Assembly (NCBI GenBank): GCA_014380625.1
Contig: JACMJL010000207.1
Location: 1-50,531 of the forward strand
DNA: 50,531 nt
Reading direction: 5' to 3'
DNA from: Clostridiaceae bacterium
GTDB lineage: Bacteria; Bacillota; Clostridia; Clostridiales; Clostridiaceae
The notes beneath the pieces were generated by a model, which was given only the letters and a program-made list of their open reading frames with translations, was not told where the DNA came from and ran no database searches. Positions 35,296-44,365 of this stretch are shown here, piece by piece. Made by a program: the position numbers and the translations under genes. Position 1 is the first letter of the stretch; the number at the start of each line of letters is the position of its first letter.

Positions 35296-35931
35296 ATGAA
35301 AAAGGTAATTTCTATTATATTAAGTATATTACTGACAACAACAATGGTAAGTAATGTAAAGGCTTCAACGCAAACAGCTAACATAAGTACAAAAAACTAC
35401 ACTGTTCAAAATGGAGATAGCATGTGGAAAATCTGCGATAAGTTCCAAGTTGGTGTTTCTGAGATAATTGGATTAAATCCGCAAATATCAGATCCCAATC
35501 AAATAAGGCCAGGTAATATATTAAAAATACCTAATCTTGATGCTATTAAAGCTATAGAAAATCAAGTTATATCCTTGGTAAATATAGAAAGATCTAAAGT
35601 GGGTATCCCAGCATTAAAAGGTAATTGGCAACTATCGAGAATAGCCAGATATAAGGCAGAAGATATGAGAGATAAGAACTATTTTTCTCATACCTCTCCT
35701 ATTTACGGATCTCCCTTTGACATGTTAAAAAAATTTGGGTTTAGCTTTTCGGCTGCCGGAGAAAATATAGCTATGGGACAGCAGACACCGTCAGAAGTAA
35801 TGACTTCATGGATGGATTCTACAGGACATAGGCAAAACATTTTAAATGTTACCTATACAGAGATTGGGGTGGGCATTGCTAAACGTAGTAATGGAAGTAT
35901 ATATTGGGTACAACAATTTATTAGAAGGTAA
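35296..35931 (+). CDS. Secreted LysM and CAP (SCP) domain protein
   Basis: A Sec signal peptide spans about residues 1-23 (KKVISIILSILLTTTMVSN then KA). A LysM repeat follows (KNYTVQNGDSMWKICDKF to GNILKIPN), binding peptidoglycan. A CAP domain fills the rest, with NYFSHTSPIYGSP, AGENIAMG, SWMDSTGHRQNIL and GVGIAKRSNGSIYWVQQF, as in YkwD- and SafA-type proteins. Length is 211. A longer reading frame starts upstream, but 35296 has GGAGGA and begins the signal peptide. Role in the cell wall or spore coat is inference; the enzymatic activity of bacterial CAP domains is mostly unknown. Confidence 0.88.
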   Translation: MKKVISIILSILLTTTMVSNVKASTQTANISTKNYTVQNGDSMWKICDKFQVGVSEIIGLNPQISDPNQIRPGNILKIPNLDAIKAIENQVISLVNIERSKVGIPALKGNWQLSRIARYKAEDMRDKNYFSHTSPIYGSPFDMLKKFGFSFSAAGENIAMGQQTPSEVMTSWMDSTGHRQNILNVTYTEIGVGIAKRSNGSIYWVQQFIRR

Positions 35932-35937
35932 TATAAG

Positions 35938-35966
35938 AAAGCCTCAATAAGTATAAGAGGCTTTAA
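35938..35966 (+). terminator. Rho-independent terminator, weak U tract
   Basis: AAAGCCTC (35938-35945) pairs with GAGGCTTT (35957-35964) around eleven bases, followed by AATAAT only. Positioned just after the CAP-domain stop. Confidence 0.55.
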
Positions 35967-36082
35967 TAATATAAAGTCATTGGTTAAAATTTTAACATAC
36001 CTATTGAAAAACATATTATAATAAAGTATAATTAAACCATAAATTGGGTTTGTTTAATAGTAATTATGGAAAGAGGGATATA

Positions 36083-36508
36083 ATGAAAAAGGTATCAATT
36101 ATTTACTGGAGTGAATACGGCAATGTAGAACTTTTGGCTACAAGTATTGCAAAAGGCGCAAAAGATGCTGGTGCTGCTGTAGTTTTAAAGAGAGTACAAG
36201 AAGCAACTGTTGAAGATGTAACTTCTGCAGATGCAGTGGCTTTTGGAAGTCCTTCTATGGATAACAATAAGGTAGAGCAAACTGAGATGGAACCATTTCT
36301 AAAGGAATTTAAACTTCTTCCCAGCAATAATAAACCAACAGTACTTTTTGGATCATTTGGTTGGGATGATGGAGCCTTTATGGTGAATTTTAAGAATATT
36401 ATGTCCGATTATAATTTTAATGTTATTGGCGATGTTACAGTTAAAGAAACACCAAATGAACTTGAACTTAAAAAGGCCGAAGAACTTGGTGCTCTTTTAG
36501 CAAAATAA
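36083..36508 (+). CDS. Flavodoxin
   Basis: A 141-residue flavodoxin-fold protein: the first strand and FMN phosphate loop read IIYWSEYGNVE, where YGNVE replaces the usual TGNTE; SADAVAFGSPSMDN and GSFGWDDG fit the later FMN contacts. Flavodoxins carry electrons in place of ferredoxin, often when iron is scarce. I start at 36083, where GAAAGAGGG precedes the ATG; an upstream in-frame ATG at 36044 is less supported. The adjacent pyruvate:ferredoxin oxidoreductase is a natural electron donor, but a terminator and separate promoter lie between them. Confidence 0.9.
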   Translation: MKKVSIIYWSEYGNVELLATSIAKGAKDAGAAVVLKRVQEATVEDVTSADAVAFGSPSMDNNKVEQTEMEPFLKEFKLLPSNNKPTVLFGSFGWDDGAFMVNFKNIMSDYNFNVIGDVTVKETPNELELKKAEELGALLAK

Positions 36509-36518
36509 TTTGTTAAAT

Positions 36519-36544
36519 AAAAGGTTGTAAATACAACCTTTTTT
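36519..36544 (+). terminator. Rho-independent terminator of flavodoxin
   Basis: AAAAGGTTGT (36519-36528) pairs with ACAACCTTTT (36533-36542) around AAAT, followed by more U. Its A and U runs make it good on both strands. Confidence 0.92.
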
Positions 36545-36576
36545 CCTGCGAAAGTATATTTTTACATATATTTTAT

Positions 36577-36605
36577 TTTACAATAGGCACTAGAAGGTAT
36601 ATAAT
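36577..36605 (+). promoter_or_regulatory. Promoter of pyruvate:ferredoxin oxidoreductase
   Basis: TTTACA (36577-36582), exactly 17 bases, then TATAAT (36600-36605): one mismatch from consensus in total. The predicted start near 36612 leaves a leader of about 60 bases before the ATG at 36674. Such a strong promoter fits a very highly expressed central enzyme. No Rex-type palindrome is visible. Confidence 0.85.
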
Positions 36606-36673
36606 CTAAAAGTGCGAGTTGTTTTTTTGTTCGAATTATTATTAGATAAATGAAAGAAAGAAGGGTTATTTTG

Positions 36674-39600
36674 ATGAAAAAAGTTATGAAAACTATGGAT
36701 GGTAATACAGCAGCTGCTTGGTCATCCTATGCATTTACAGATGTTGCAGCAATCTATCCTATAACTCCATCATCGCCAATGGCGGAACATACAGATGAAT
36801 GGGCATCCCAAGGAAGAAAAAATATCTTTGGACAAACTGTTAAGGTTATGGAAATGCAATCTGAAGGTGGAGCAGCTGGAGCAGTACATGGTTCATTACA
36901 AGCTGGTGCCTTAACTACAACTTATACAGCATCTCAAGGTTTACTTTTAATGATACCTAACATGTACAAAATTGCAGGTGAATTATTACCATGCGTATTC
37001 CATGTTAGTGCTAGAGCACTTGCTGCAAATTCTCTAAATATATTTGGAGATCACCAAGACATCATGGCTGCAAGACAGACAGGCTTTGCTATTCTAGGTT
37101 CAAACAATGTTCAACAAGTTATGGATCTTTCAGCTGTTGCTCATTTAGCAACAATAAAGTCAAGAGTTCCGTTTATGAGTTTCTTCGACGGATTTAGAAC
37201 ATCACATGAAGTACAAAAAATTGAAGTTTTAAACTACGATGATCTTGCTAAATTGGCTGATTTTAAGGACATAGAGGCTTTTAGAAGCAGAGCATTAAAC
37301 CCAGAACATCCAGTAGTAAGAGGTACAGCTCAAAATCCTGATATATATTTCCAGGAAAGAGAAGTTTCTAATAAATTCTATACTGCAATTCCTGAAATTG
37401 TTGAAGGCTATATGGCTGAAATTAGCAAGATTACTGGAAGAGAGTACCACCTATTTAATTACTATGGTGCACCAGATGCAGATAGATTAATTATTGCAAT
37501 GGGATCAGTTTGTGATGTTGTTGAAGAAACTATAGATTACTTAACAAAGAAGGGTGAAAAAGTTGGACTGCTTTGTGTTCACTTGTTCAGACCTTTCTCA
37601 ATAGAGCACTTTATGAAATACATACCAAAGACAATTACAAAAATTGCTGTTCTTGATAGAACAAAAGAACCAGGATCAGCTGGAGAACCATTATATTTAG
37701 ATGTTAAGAATGCATTCTATGACGCTGATAATAGACCAGTAATTGTAGGTGGAAGATTTGGACTTGGATCAAAAGATACAACTCCAACACACATACATGC
37801 AGTATATGATAATCTTAAATTAGAAACTCCAAAAAATGGATTTACATTAGCTATTGAAGACGATGTTACTTTTACTTCTTTACCAGTTGCTGGAGAAATC
37901 GATGCAACAGTTGAAGGAACAAAAGCTTGTAAGTTCTGGGGGTTAGGTTCAGATGGAACAGTTGGAGCAAATAAGAGTGCTATAAAGATTATCGGAGATC
38001 ACACAGACATGTATGCTCAAGCATATTTTGCTTATGATTCAAAGAAATCAGGTGGTATAACTGTATCTCATTTAAGATTCGGTAAATCACCAATTAAATC
38101 CCCTTACTTAATTAATTCAGCTGACTTTATTGCTTGTCATAATCAATCTTATGTTGATAAGTATGATGTTCTTACTGGATTAAAAAAAGGTGGAAACTTC
38201 TTATTAAACTGTAAGTGGGACATGTCAGACCTTGAAACATATATTCCTGCAACTATGAAGCAATATATTGCAAACAACGACATTCAGTTCTATACACTAA
38301 ATGCTGTTAAGATTGCTGAAGACATTGGTCTTGGTGGAAGAATTAACATGATAATGCAATCTGCATTCTTCAAAATTGCTGACATCATTCCAGTTGAAGA
38401 TGCTATTAAATACTTAAAAGAGGCTGTAGTTACTTCTTATGGTAAGAAGGGTGAAAAAGTCGTTAAGTTAAATAACGATGCTATAGATTTAGGCGTTAAT
38501 GCTATTCATAAAGTTGAAGTTCCAGCTAGTTGGAAAACAGCAGTTGATGCTGTTAAAGAAGAAAAAGAAGTTCCTGCATTCATAAAGAACATTCTTGTTC
38601 CTATGAACAGAAATATAGGAGATTCTCTTCCAGTAAGTGCTTTTATTGGTATGGAAGATGGTACTTTCCCATTAGGAACAGCTGCTTATGAAAAAAGAGC
38701 AATTGCTGTCAATGTACCAGAATGGCAAGTTGACAAATGTATACAATGTAATCAATGTTCATATGTCTGTCCACATGCTGTAATCAGACCATTTTTAGTT
38801 ACAGATGAAGAAGTATCTGCTGCACCAGCAGGATACGATGTTAAAAAAGCTGCAGGTGGAAAAGGCTTTGAAGGATTAAACTTTAGAATGGATGTAAGTG
38901 TTCTTGATTGTACTGGTTGCGGAAACTGTGCTCAAGTTTGTCCAGCTAAAGAAAAAGCATTAATCATGAAACCTTTAGATACTCAGGTTGCTGAGGCTGA
39001 AAGATTTGACTATTCATTTAAATTACCACATAAAAAGAACCCAATGTCACTTTCAACTTTAAAAGGAACTCAGTTTGAACAACCACTTCTTGAGTTTAAT
39101 GGAGCTTGCGCAGGTTGTGGAGAAACTCCATATGCTAAACTTGTAACTCAATTATTTGGTGATAGAATGTTAATTGCTAATGCTACAGGATGTTCATCCA
39201 TTTGGGGTGGAAGCGCTCCATCTATGCCTTATACAACAAATCAAAAGGGACAAGGACCTGCTTGGGCAAATTCATTATTTGAAGACAATGCTGAGTATGG
39301 AATGGGAATGTATCTTGGAACAATGCAAATAAGAGAAAAACTTGAACTTCTTGCTAAAGAAGCTATAACTACAGATATTAATGCAGAGTTAAAAGAAGCT
39401 TTAAAAGTATGGCTAGAAAACTTTGATAATGGTAATGGATCAAAAGCAGCTACAGCTGTATTAGTTCCACTACTTGAAAAGGAAGAAGCAAAGAGTGAAG
39501 GTTTACAATATTTACTTAGCAGAAAAGATTACTTAGTAAAGAAGTCTCAATGGATCTTCGGTGGAGATGGTTGGGCTTATGACATCGGATTCGGAGGACT

Positions 39601-40192
39601 CGACCATGTTCTAGCTTCTGGAGAAGATGTAAATGTTCTTGTATTTGATACAGAAGTTTACTCCAATACTGGTGGTCAATCTTCAAAATCAACTCCAACA
39701 TCAGCAATTGCTAAATTTGCTGCTTCTGGTAAGAGAACAAAGAAGAAAGATCTTGGAATGATGGCAATGAGTTATGGTTATGTTTATGTAGCACAAATCG
39801 CTATGGGAGCAAACCAGGGACAAACTTTAAAAGCTATAGCAGAAGCTGAAGCTTATAAAGGACCATCACTCATTATAGCTTACTCTCCATGTATCAATCA
39901 TGGTTTAAAAGCTGGTATGGGATGTAGCCAATTAGAAACAAAGAAGGCTGTTGAAGCTGGATACTGGGCTATGTATAGATTTAACCCAGACTTAAAGGAG
40001 CAAGGAAAGAATCCATTTGTTCTTGATTCAAAGGAACCAACTGCAAGCTTCAGAGAATACTTGATGAGCGAAGTAAGATACTCTTCACTTGCGAAAGCAT
40101 TCCCAGATGTAGCAGAAGATTTATTTGCTAAGACAGAAAAGGATGCTAAAGAAAGACTTGAAGGTTATAAGAAATTAGCTAGTCAACAATAA
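36674..40192 (+). CDS. nifJ: Pyruvate:ferredoxin (flavodoxin) oxidoreductase
   Basis: The single-chain enzyme converts pyruvate and CoA to acetyl-CoA and CO2, reducing ferredoxin or flavodoxin; it is central to clostridial fermentation. Length is 1172 residues. Order: the N-terminal pyruvate domain with TAAAWSSYAFTDVAAIYPIT, two ferredoxin clusters CIQCNQCSYVCP (about 690) and CTGCGNCAQVCP (about 745), the third cluster starting at CAGCGETPY (about 813), and the TPP site GDGWAYDIGFGGLDH (about 965) with EVYSNTGGQSSKSTP. I start at 36674 behind AAGGG rather than at 36650. Codon use is strongly biased, as in highly expressed genes. Confidence 0.97.
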   Translation: MKKVMKTMDGNTAAAWSSYAFTDVAAIYPITPSSPMAEHTDEWASQGRKNIFGQTVKVMEMQSEGGAAGAVHGSLQAGALTTTYTASQGLLLMIPNMYKIAGELLPCVFHVSARALAANSLNIFGDHQDIMAARQTGFAILGSNNVQQVMDLSAVAHLATIKSRVPFMSFFDGFRTSHEVQKIEVLNYDDLAKLADFKDIEAFRSRALNPEHPVVRGTAQNPDIYFQEREVSNKFYTAIPEIVEGYMAEISKITGREYHLFNYYGAPDADRLIIAMGSVCDVVEETIDYLTKKGEKVGLLCVHLFRPFSIEHFMKYIPKTITKIAVLDRTKEPGSAGEPLYLDVKNAFYDADNRPVIVGGRFGLGSKDTTPTHIHAVYDNLKLETPKNGFTLAIEDDVTFTSLPVAGEIDATVEGTKACKFWGLGSDGTVGANKSAIKIIGDHTDMYAQAYFAYDSKKSGGITVSHLRFGKSPIKSPYLINSADFIACHNQSYVDKYDVLTGLKKGGNFLLNCKWDMSDLETYIPATMKQYIANNDIQFYTLNAVKIAEDIGLGGRINMIMQSAFFKIADIIPVEDAIKYLKEAVVTSYGKKGEKVVKLNNDAIDLGVNAIHKVEVPASWKTAVDAVKEEKEVPAFIKNILVPMNRNIGDSLPVSAFIGMEDGTFPLGTAAYEKRAIAVNVPEWQVDKCIQCNQCSYVCPHAVIRPFLVTDEEVSAAPAGYDVKKAAGGKGFEGLNFRMDVSVLDCTGCGNCAQVCPAKEKALIMKPLDTQVAEAERFDYSFKLPHKKNPMSLSTLKGTQFEQPLLEFNGACAGCGETPYAKLVTQLFGDRMLIANATGCSSIWGGSAPSMPYTTNQKGQGPAWANSLFEDNAEYGMGMYLGTMQIREKLELLAKEAITTDINAELKEALKVWLENFDNGNGSKAATAVLVPLLEKEEAKSEGLQYLLSRKDYLVKKSQWIFGGDGWAYDIGFGGLDHVLASGEDVNVLVFDTEVYSNTGGQSSKSTPTSAIAKFAASGKRTKKKDLGMMAMSYGYVYVAQIAMGANQGQTLKAIAEAEAYKGPSLIIAYSPCINHGLKAGMGCSQLETKKAVEAGYWAMYRFNPDLKEQGKNPFVLDSKEPTASFREYLMSEVRYSSLAKAFPDVAEDLFAKTEKDAKERLEGYKKLASQQ

Positions 40193-40199
40193 TCAAAGG

Positions 40200-40227
40200 A
40201 AAAAGGAACCCTAAGGGGCTCCTTTTT
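40200..40227 (+). terminator. Rho-independent terminator of nifJ
   Basis: AAAAAGGA (40200-40207) pairs with TCCTTTTT (40220-40227) with an inner CCC/GGG, ending in U5. Confidence 0.9.
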
Positions 40228-40342
40228 CGTAATAAACTTAAAAAAATGCTTTTAATATTTGATAATTAAGGGTACAATAATAACATAACCAATATATTGG
40301 TTTAAACATAATGTTAACTTATACTTTAGGAGGTATTTATTT

Positions 40343-40699
40343 ATGTATAACGAAGAATTAGAAAACTCCGGTTGTGGAGATAACTGTGGATGCGATTGTG
40401 GTGGACACGAACATGAACATGAACACGATGGTTGTGGATGTGGCTGTGGTGAAGAAGCAATGATTGTAGATTTAGAAAATGAAAATGGGGATATTGTTCC
40501 TTGTGAAGTAGTTGACGAGTTTACATATAATGAACAACAGTATATATTAGTACAAAATCCAGAAGATGGTTCAATGTACTTATTTAAAGTAGTTGGCGAA
40601 GGTGATGAAGGAGAATTAATAGTTCCAGATGATGAAGAGTTTAAACAAGCTTCAGCATACTATGAACAATTAATGGAAGAAGAAAACGAAGAAGAATAA
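40343..40699 (+). CDS. DUF1292 protein with a Cys/His-rich N-terminus
   Basis: Residues 40-118 match the DUF1292 (YrzB) family: VDLENENGDIVPCEVVDEFT, then YILVQNPEDGSMYLFKV, and an acidic end EEENEEE. That family is widespread in Firmicutes without an assigned function. The first 36 residues are unusual, with seven Cys (11, 15, 17, 19, 31, 33, 35) and four His (22, 24, 26, 28) in CG and HEHEHEH runs, so metal binding is likely, perhaps nickel or zinc. AGGAGG lies before the ATG and a terminator follows, so it is a single-gene unit. Confidence 0.85.
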   Translation: MYNEELENSGCGDNCGCDCGGHEHEHEHDGCGCGCGEEAMIVDLENENGDIVPCEVVDEFTYNEQQYILVQNPEDGSMYLFKVVGEGDEGELIVPDDEEFKQASAYYEQLMEEENEEE

Positions 40700-40704
40700 T
40701 TATT

Positions 40705-40739
40705 AGGGTCGTTGCGATTTTGCATCGACTCTTTATTTT
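40705..40739 (+). terminator. Rho-independent terminator of the DUF1292 gene
   Basis: AGGGTCG (40705-40711) pairs with CGACTCT (40726-40732), including one G-U, a T-T mismatch and then TGC/GCA around GATTTT. A U-rich tail TTTATTTT follows. The next gene starts 28 bases on. Confidence 0.8.
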
Positions 40740-40766
40740 GAATTATTTTAGGAGGTAGAAGAAAAT

Positions 40767-41408
40767 ATGGATAGATTAGCAATTTTTGATATAGACTTTA
40801 CGCTTACTAAGAAAGAGACCCTTGTTGAATTCTATAAATTCGTGATAAGGAAGAAACCTAGTCTGCTACGTCATATGCCCCGAAGTTTATATGCTGGTAT
40901 TTTGTATATTTTTAAGGTATACGATCTTAGAAAAGCTAAGGAAAAGTTCATTTCATTTATAGATACTGTGGAGGAGAAGGAATTAGAGTCTATAATTAAA
41001 GAATTTTACGAAAAGGTATTAAGTAAGATTTTATATGAAGACTCAATGGAAATGATAAGAAAATTAAAAAAGGATGGTTGCAAAATCATTTTAATTTCAG
41101 CTTCTTCAGAGTTTTATTTAAAAGAATTTTATAACATAAAAGAAGTAGATAAAATAATAGGAACCAGATATGAGTTTGCGAGTAATGGGACTAAAGGAAG
41201 AATAATAGGCCTTAATTGTAAGGGAGATGAAAAAGTGATAAGACTTAAAGAATATATAAAACAAGAAAAATTACAAATTGACTTTAAAGAATCCTTTATG
41301 TTTTCAGACTCGCTTTCAGACGCGCCATTATTTAAGCTTGTAGGGCACCCTTATCTAATAAATTATAAAAACAAAAATCAGGAATTTGAAGTTTTAAAAT
41401 GGAAATGA
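40767..41408 (+). CDS. HAD-IB family phosphatase
   Basis: The catalytic motif FDIDFTLTKKET (7-18) has the DxDxT core of HAD hydrolases, ISASSEFY near 112-119 is motif II, and FSDSLSDAPLF near 178 is motif IV. This pattern matches HAD-IB phosphoserine phosphatase-like enzymes. Length of 213 is normal. A basic helical cap lies between residues 25 and 75. Substrate uncertain. AGGAGG precedes the start. It is 17 bases ahead of the aminotransferase gene, so the two are probably one unit. Confidence 0.85.
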   Translation: MDRLAIFDIDFTLTKKETLVEFYKFVIRKKPSLLRHMPRSLYAGILYIFKVYDLRKAKEKFISFIDTVEEKELESIIKEFYEKVLSKILYEDSMEMIRKLKKDGCKIILISASSEFYLKEFYNIKEVDKIIGTRYEFASNGTKGRIIGLNCKGDEKVIRLKEYIKQEKLQIDFKESFMFSDSLSDAPLFKLVGHPYLINYKNKNQEFEVLKWK

Positions 41409-41425
41409 AGGGGGATGTCTAATTT

Positions 41426-42250
41426 ATGGATTTGATTAATTGTAACTATTATATCCAAAATGGTATAGTTATTGAAGCTGATTTTTCAGAAGATTTAATT
41501 ACTTCAAAGGGTGTTACTCTTTACGAAGTTATAAGAGTAATGTCTGGAGTTCCACTTTTTATTGAAGAACACTTAAGACGCCTTACGAATTCTGCTAAAT
41601 TAACTAAAATAGATTTAAAATATTCTAATGAAGAAATAAAGAGTCAAATTAAGGTTCTTATAGAAAAAAATAAAAGGTATGAAGGAAACATTAAGATTAT
41701 TTTAAATCATAATGAAGAGGATAATATTTATGCTTATTTTATTAAACATAAATATCCATTGGATGAGATGTATTCTCATGGGGTTGAAACAATATTATAT
41801 CACGGGGAGAGAGAGAACCCAAATGCTAAAGTAATAAATTCAATTTTTAGAAAAAAAGTTGATGAAAAGATTACAGCAGCAGAGGCCTTTGAAGCTATTT
41901 TAGTAGATAATAATGGCAACGTAACTGAGGGAAGTAAATCCAATATATTTATGATTAAAGGAAGAGATGTAATTACCGCACCAATTAAAGATGTATTGCC
42001 TGGTGTTACTAGGGATAGAATAATAGAATTGCTAAGAAAACTCCATTTCAATATTGTTGAAAAGAATGTAAACTATAAAGAAATATTTAATATGGATGCT
42101 ATATTTATAACAGGGACATCTCCAAAAGTTCTTCCAATAAATAAGGTTGAAGAAATAAAAATTAATTCGATTAACAATCCAATTTTAATTAAAATTATTA
42201 TTGAATATAATATTCTCATTGAGAAATATATAAAAAGCAATAAAATGTAA
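41426..42250 (+). CDS. Class IV PLP-dependent aminotransferase
   Basis: Fold-type IV enzymes include D-amino-acid and branched-chain aminotransferases and aminodeoxychorismate lyase. Here GVTLYEVIRVMSGVPLFIEE and HLRRLTNSAKLT open the chain. SIFRKKVDEKITAAEAFEAI carries candidate PLP lysines, and EGSKSNIFMIKGRDVITAP with LPGVTRDRIIEL forms the cofactor lid. The 274 residues fit. The exact substrate cannot be read; the adjacent HAD gene gives no strong hint. GGGGGA lies ahead of the start. Confidence 0.83.
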   Translation: MDLINCNYYIQNGIVIEADFSEDLITSKGVTLYEVIRVMSGVPLFIEEHLRRLTNSAKLTKIDLKYSNEEIKSQIKVLIEKNKRYEGNIKIILNHNEEDNIYAYFIKHKYPLDEMYSHGVETILYHGERENPNAKVINSIFRKKVDEKITAAEAFEAILVDNNGNVTEGSKSNIFMIKGRDVITAPIKDVLPGVTRDRIIELLRKLHFNIVEKNVNYKEIFNMDAIFITGTSPKVLPINKVEEIKINSINNPILIKIIIEYNILIEKYIKSNKM

Positions 42251-42291
42251 AATAATAGGTGTTTAAAATGTAAATAATTGATAGCTAACTA

Positions 42292-42329
42292 AAAAATATG
42301 CATTTTTATGTAAGGATGTACATATTTTT
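42292..42329 (+). terminator. Possible terminator after the aminotransferase gene
   Basis: AAAAATATG (42292-42300) pairs with CATATTTTT (42321-42329) across a 20-base loop. It is AT-rich and weak, but the right arm ends in U and the chemotaxis promoter follows closely. Confidence 0.45.
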
Positions 42330-42362
42330 ATCAATAATTAGATGAAATCCTAATTGCTTTCG

Positions 42363-42371
42363 TGATATAAT
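42363..42371 (+). promoter_or_regulatory. Extended -10 promoter of the chemotaxis operon
   Basis: TGA followed directly by TATAAT (42366-42371), with a poor -35 candidate ATGAAA 18 bases upstream (42342-42347). It lies about 33 bases before the fapA start. I do not see a clear sigma-D box (TAAA, then CCGATAT), which is the usual chemotaxis and motility promoter. Confidence 0.5.
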
Positions 42372-42403
42372 GGTATCACCCTATTGAGATGGAGGTACTA
42401 ATC

Positions 42404-44353
42404 ATGATTACAAAAATTTTTAAAGATTCGTCCTTAGAAAAATGTATAGAGTTAGCCTGCCGTGAATTGAATTTGACCTCACAAGAATTACAGTATAATA
42501 TAATTGAAAATAAAAAGGGTCTTTTTAAAAGAGTGGTTTCTATATCTGTAGATTTTATTGAAAAAAGTGAGGAGATTAAAACAGAAGACTCTTTAATTGA
42601 AGGGTTAGGCACAATTAAAATCTCTGATGGTAAGTTTATTATAAAGGATCCAGAAGAGGGTAGGGAAGCTGCTGTAATTGCACCTTCGAGAAATGTTAAA
42701 ATCATGGTTGATGGAATTCTAATTACTTCCAAAAAGCAGCTTTTTAAAAATAATGTCATAGAATTAATTTATGAAGAAAACACAGCTTGTAGGAATCTAA
42801 ATATTCAAATTAGTCCAGAGAAAACTGAAGCATATATAAATATTATATATATTCCTAAAGTCATTTTAGGGATAAAGGATACTATAGAAAGTCATTTTTT
42901 ATTAGTAGAAGCAGAGATAATGGAAAAAATATATCCGCCTATATATAATAAAGATGAAATTAGTGAGGAATTAAGGAAACAAAAAATAAATTATGGTATA
43001 ATAAAAGAAAATTTTGAAAAATGTACTACTGAGAATGGTGTCGAAAAGTTATTAATTGCAAAAGGTATAAGTAGTATAAATGATGAAGATGATGTATTGG
43101 AAGTCAAAATTTCTTCAGGACTAGATTCTAAACATTTATTAACTGATGAAAAAGGTAACGTAGATTTTAAAAGTATTGGGTTTATTTCTGCCGTAGAACC
43201 TGGTGATATTCTTGCAATTATTCATAAGGGTAAAGATGGTAAAGATGGTATTGATATTTTTGGGAAAGAAAAAAAACATAAAAAAGGATTAAGAGCTAAG
43301 CTTAATGCTGGTAACGGGTGTGAGATTAAAGAAGAAAATAGTATAGTTGCCACCATAGAAGGAAAACCTTGTGTTAAAGGTAACACTTTTTTTGTATATA
43401 GAGTACATGAAGTTCAAGGTGATGTGGATATCAAATCTGGTGACATAAAGTTTATTGGTGATGTACTGGTAAGTGGTAATGTTAAAGAGGGAATGAAAAT
43501 AGAAGCTGGTAATATAGTTCAAGTACAAAAGAATGTTGAAAGAGCCACTATTACTGCTATAGGTAATGTTGTAATAAATGGTAGTGCTATATATTCAACA
43601 ATATCAGCTGGTGGACACGATGTGAAAAATCTAAAACAGATAGAGAATATGAGTAACCTTAAATCTCAATTAATTTCTTTAATGGAAACTGTTGAACAAA
43701 TAAAGAAATTTAATCTTTTGGGAAATAATGTTTTAGATGGAGAAGCAATAAAGGTTTTGATTGAAAACAAATTTAAACAAATACCTAAGATTAGTTTAGA
43801 TATTATTGTTTGTCGAGATTTAGCGAGGGGGGAACCTGAAGAGAAAATAATTGGATTAATAAAGGGTAAGTTGTTAGGATTAGGTCCCCTAAGTATAAAA
43901 AACTATTGGGAAATAGATGAAATTTTAAAGTTAATTGATGAAAATGTTGAAGGTTTAAACTACTCCCTTTCTTTACCTGTAAGCATAAGATTGCCATATT
44001 GCCAAGAATGTACTATTAGTAGTTCTGGAGATATAACTTTTACAGGGAATGGTGAGTATGTTTCAAATATAACTGCCAATGGAAATATTTATTTCGAAAA
44101 TTCACAAAGTGTTGCCAGAGGTGGGGAGCTAAAAGCTAAAAAAGAAATAAGATGTAAAAAGATAGGTAGCACTGGTGGAGTAAGTACAAAGCTTAGTGTA
44201 GAAAAAGATGGGCACATTTGGGCTGAATTAGCATATCAGAACACTCAGTTTATTATTGGGTCTAGAAAATATGATCTTGATTATCCTAGTAAAGGTATAC
44301 ATGTATACCTAGATGAAAAGGGTGATATAGTTACAGAAAGTCTAAAATTGTAG
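42404..44353 (+). CDS. fapA: FapA family protein (DUF342)
   Basis: The first 50 residues (KIFKDSSLEKCIELACREL and GLFKRVVSISVDF) match the Jag-N type domain found at the start of FapA proteins. The middle is a beta-helix with repeated DIKSGDIKFIGDVLVSGNVK-like turns, including GNVVINGSAIYSTISAGG, as expected for DUF342. Length is 649. FapA-like proteins are reported near flagellar or polarity genes and are poorly understood. I chose 42404 behind GGAGG; an in-frame ATG at 42389 is the ribosome-site region. It leads the chemotaxis operon, 12 bases before cheW. Confidence 0.82.
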   Translation: MITKIFKDSSLEKCIELACRELNLTSQELQYNIIENKKGLFKRVVSISVDFIEKSEEIKTEDSLIEGLGTIKISDGKFIIKDPEEGREAAVIAPSRNVKIMVDGILITSKKQLFKNNVIELIYEENTACRNLNIQISPEKTEAYINIIYIPKVILGIKDTIESHFLLVEAEIMEKIYPPIYNKDEISEELRKQKINYGIIKENFEKCTTENGVEKLLIAKGISSINDEDDVLEVKISSGLDSKHLLTDEKGNVDFKSIGFISAVEPGDILAIIHKGKDGKDGIDIFGKEKKHKKGLRAKLNAGNGCEIKEENSIVATIEGKPCVKGNTFFVYRVHEVQGDVDIKSGDIKFIGDVLVSGNVKEGMKIEAGNIVQVQKNVERATITAIGNVVINGSAIYSTISAGGHDVKNLKQIENMSNLKSQLISLMETVEQIKKFNLLGNNVLDGEAIKVLIENKFKQIPKISLDIIVCRDLARGEPEEKIIGLIKGKLLGLGPLSIKNYWEIDEILKLIDENVEGLNYSLSLPVSIRLPYCQECTISSSGDITFTGNGEYVSNITANGNIYFENSQSVARGGELKAKKEIRCKKIGSTGGVSTKLSVEKDGHIWAELAYQNTQFIIGSRKYDLDYPSKGIHVYLDEKGDIVTESLKL

Positions 44354-44365
44354 GAGGATATAAGG

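Noticed and set aside
42300-42403. Sigma-D (motility) promoter before fapA
   Set aside because: No TAAA-N15-CCGATAT-like pair; an extended -10 for the housekeeping factor fits better.
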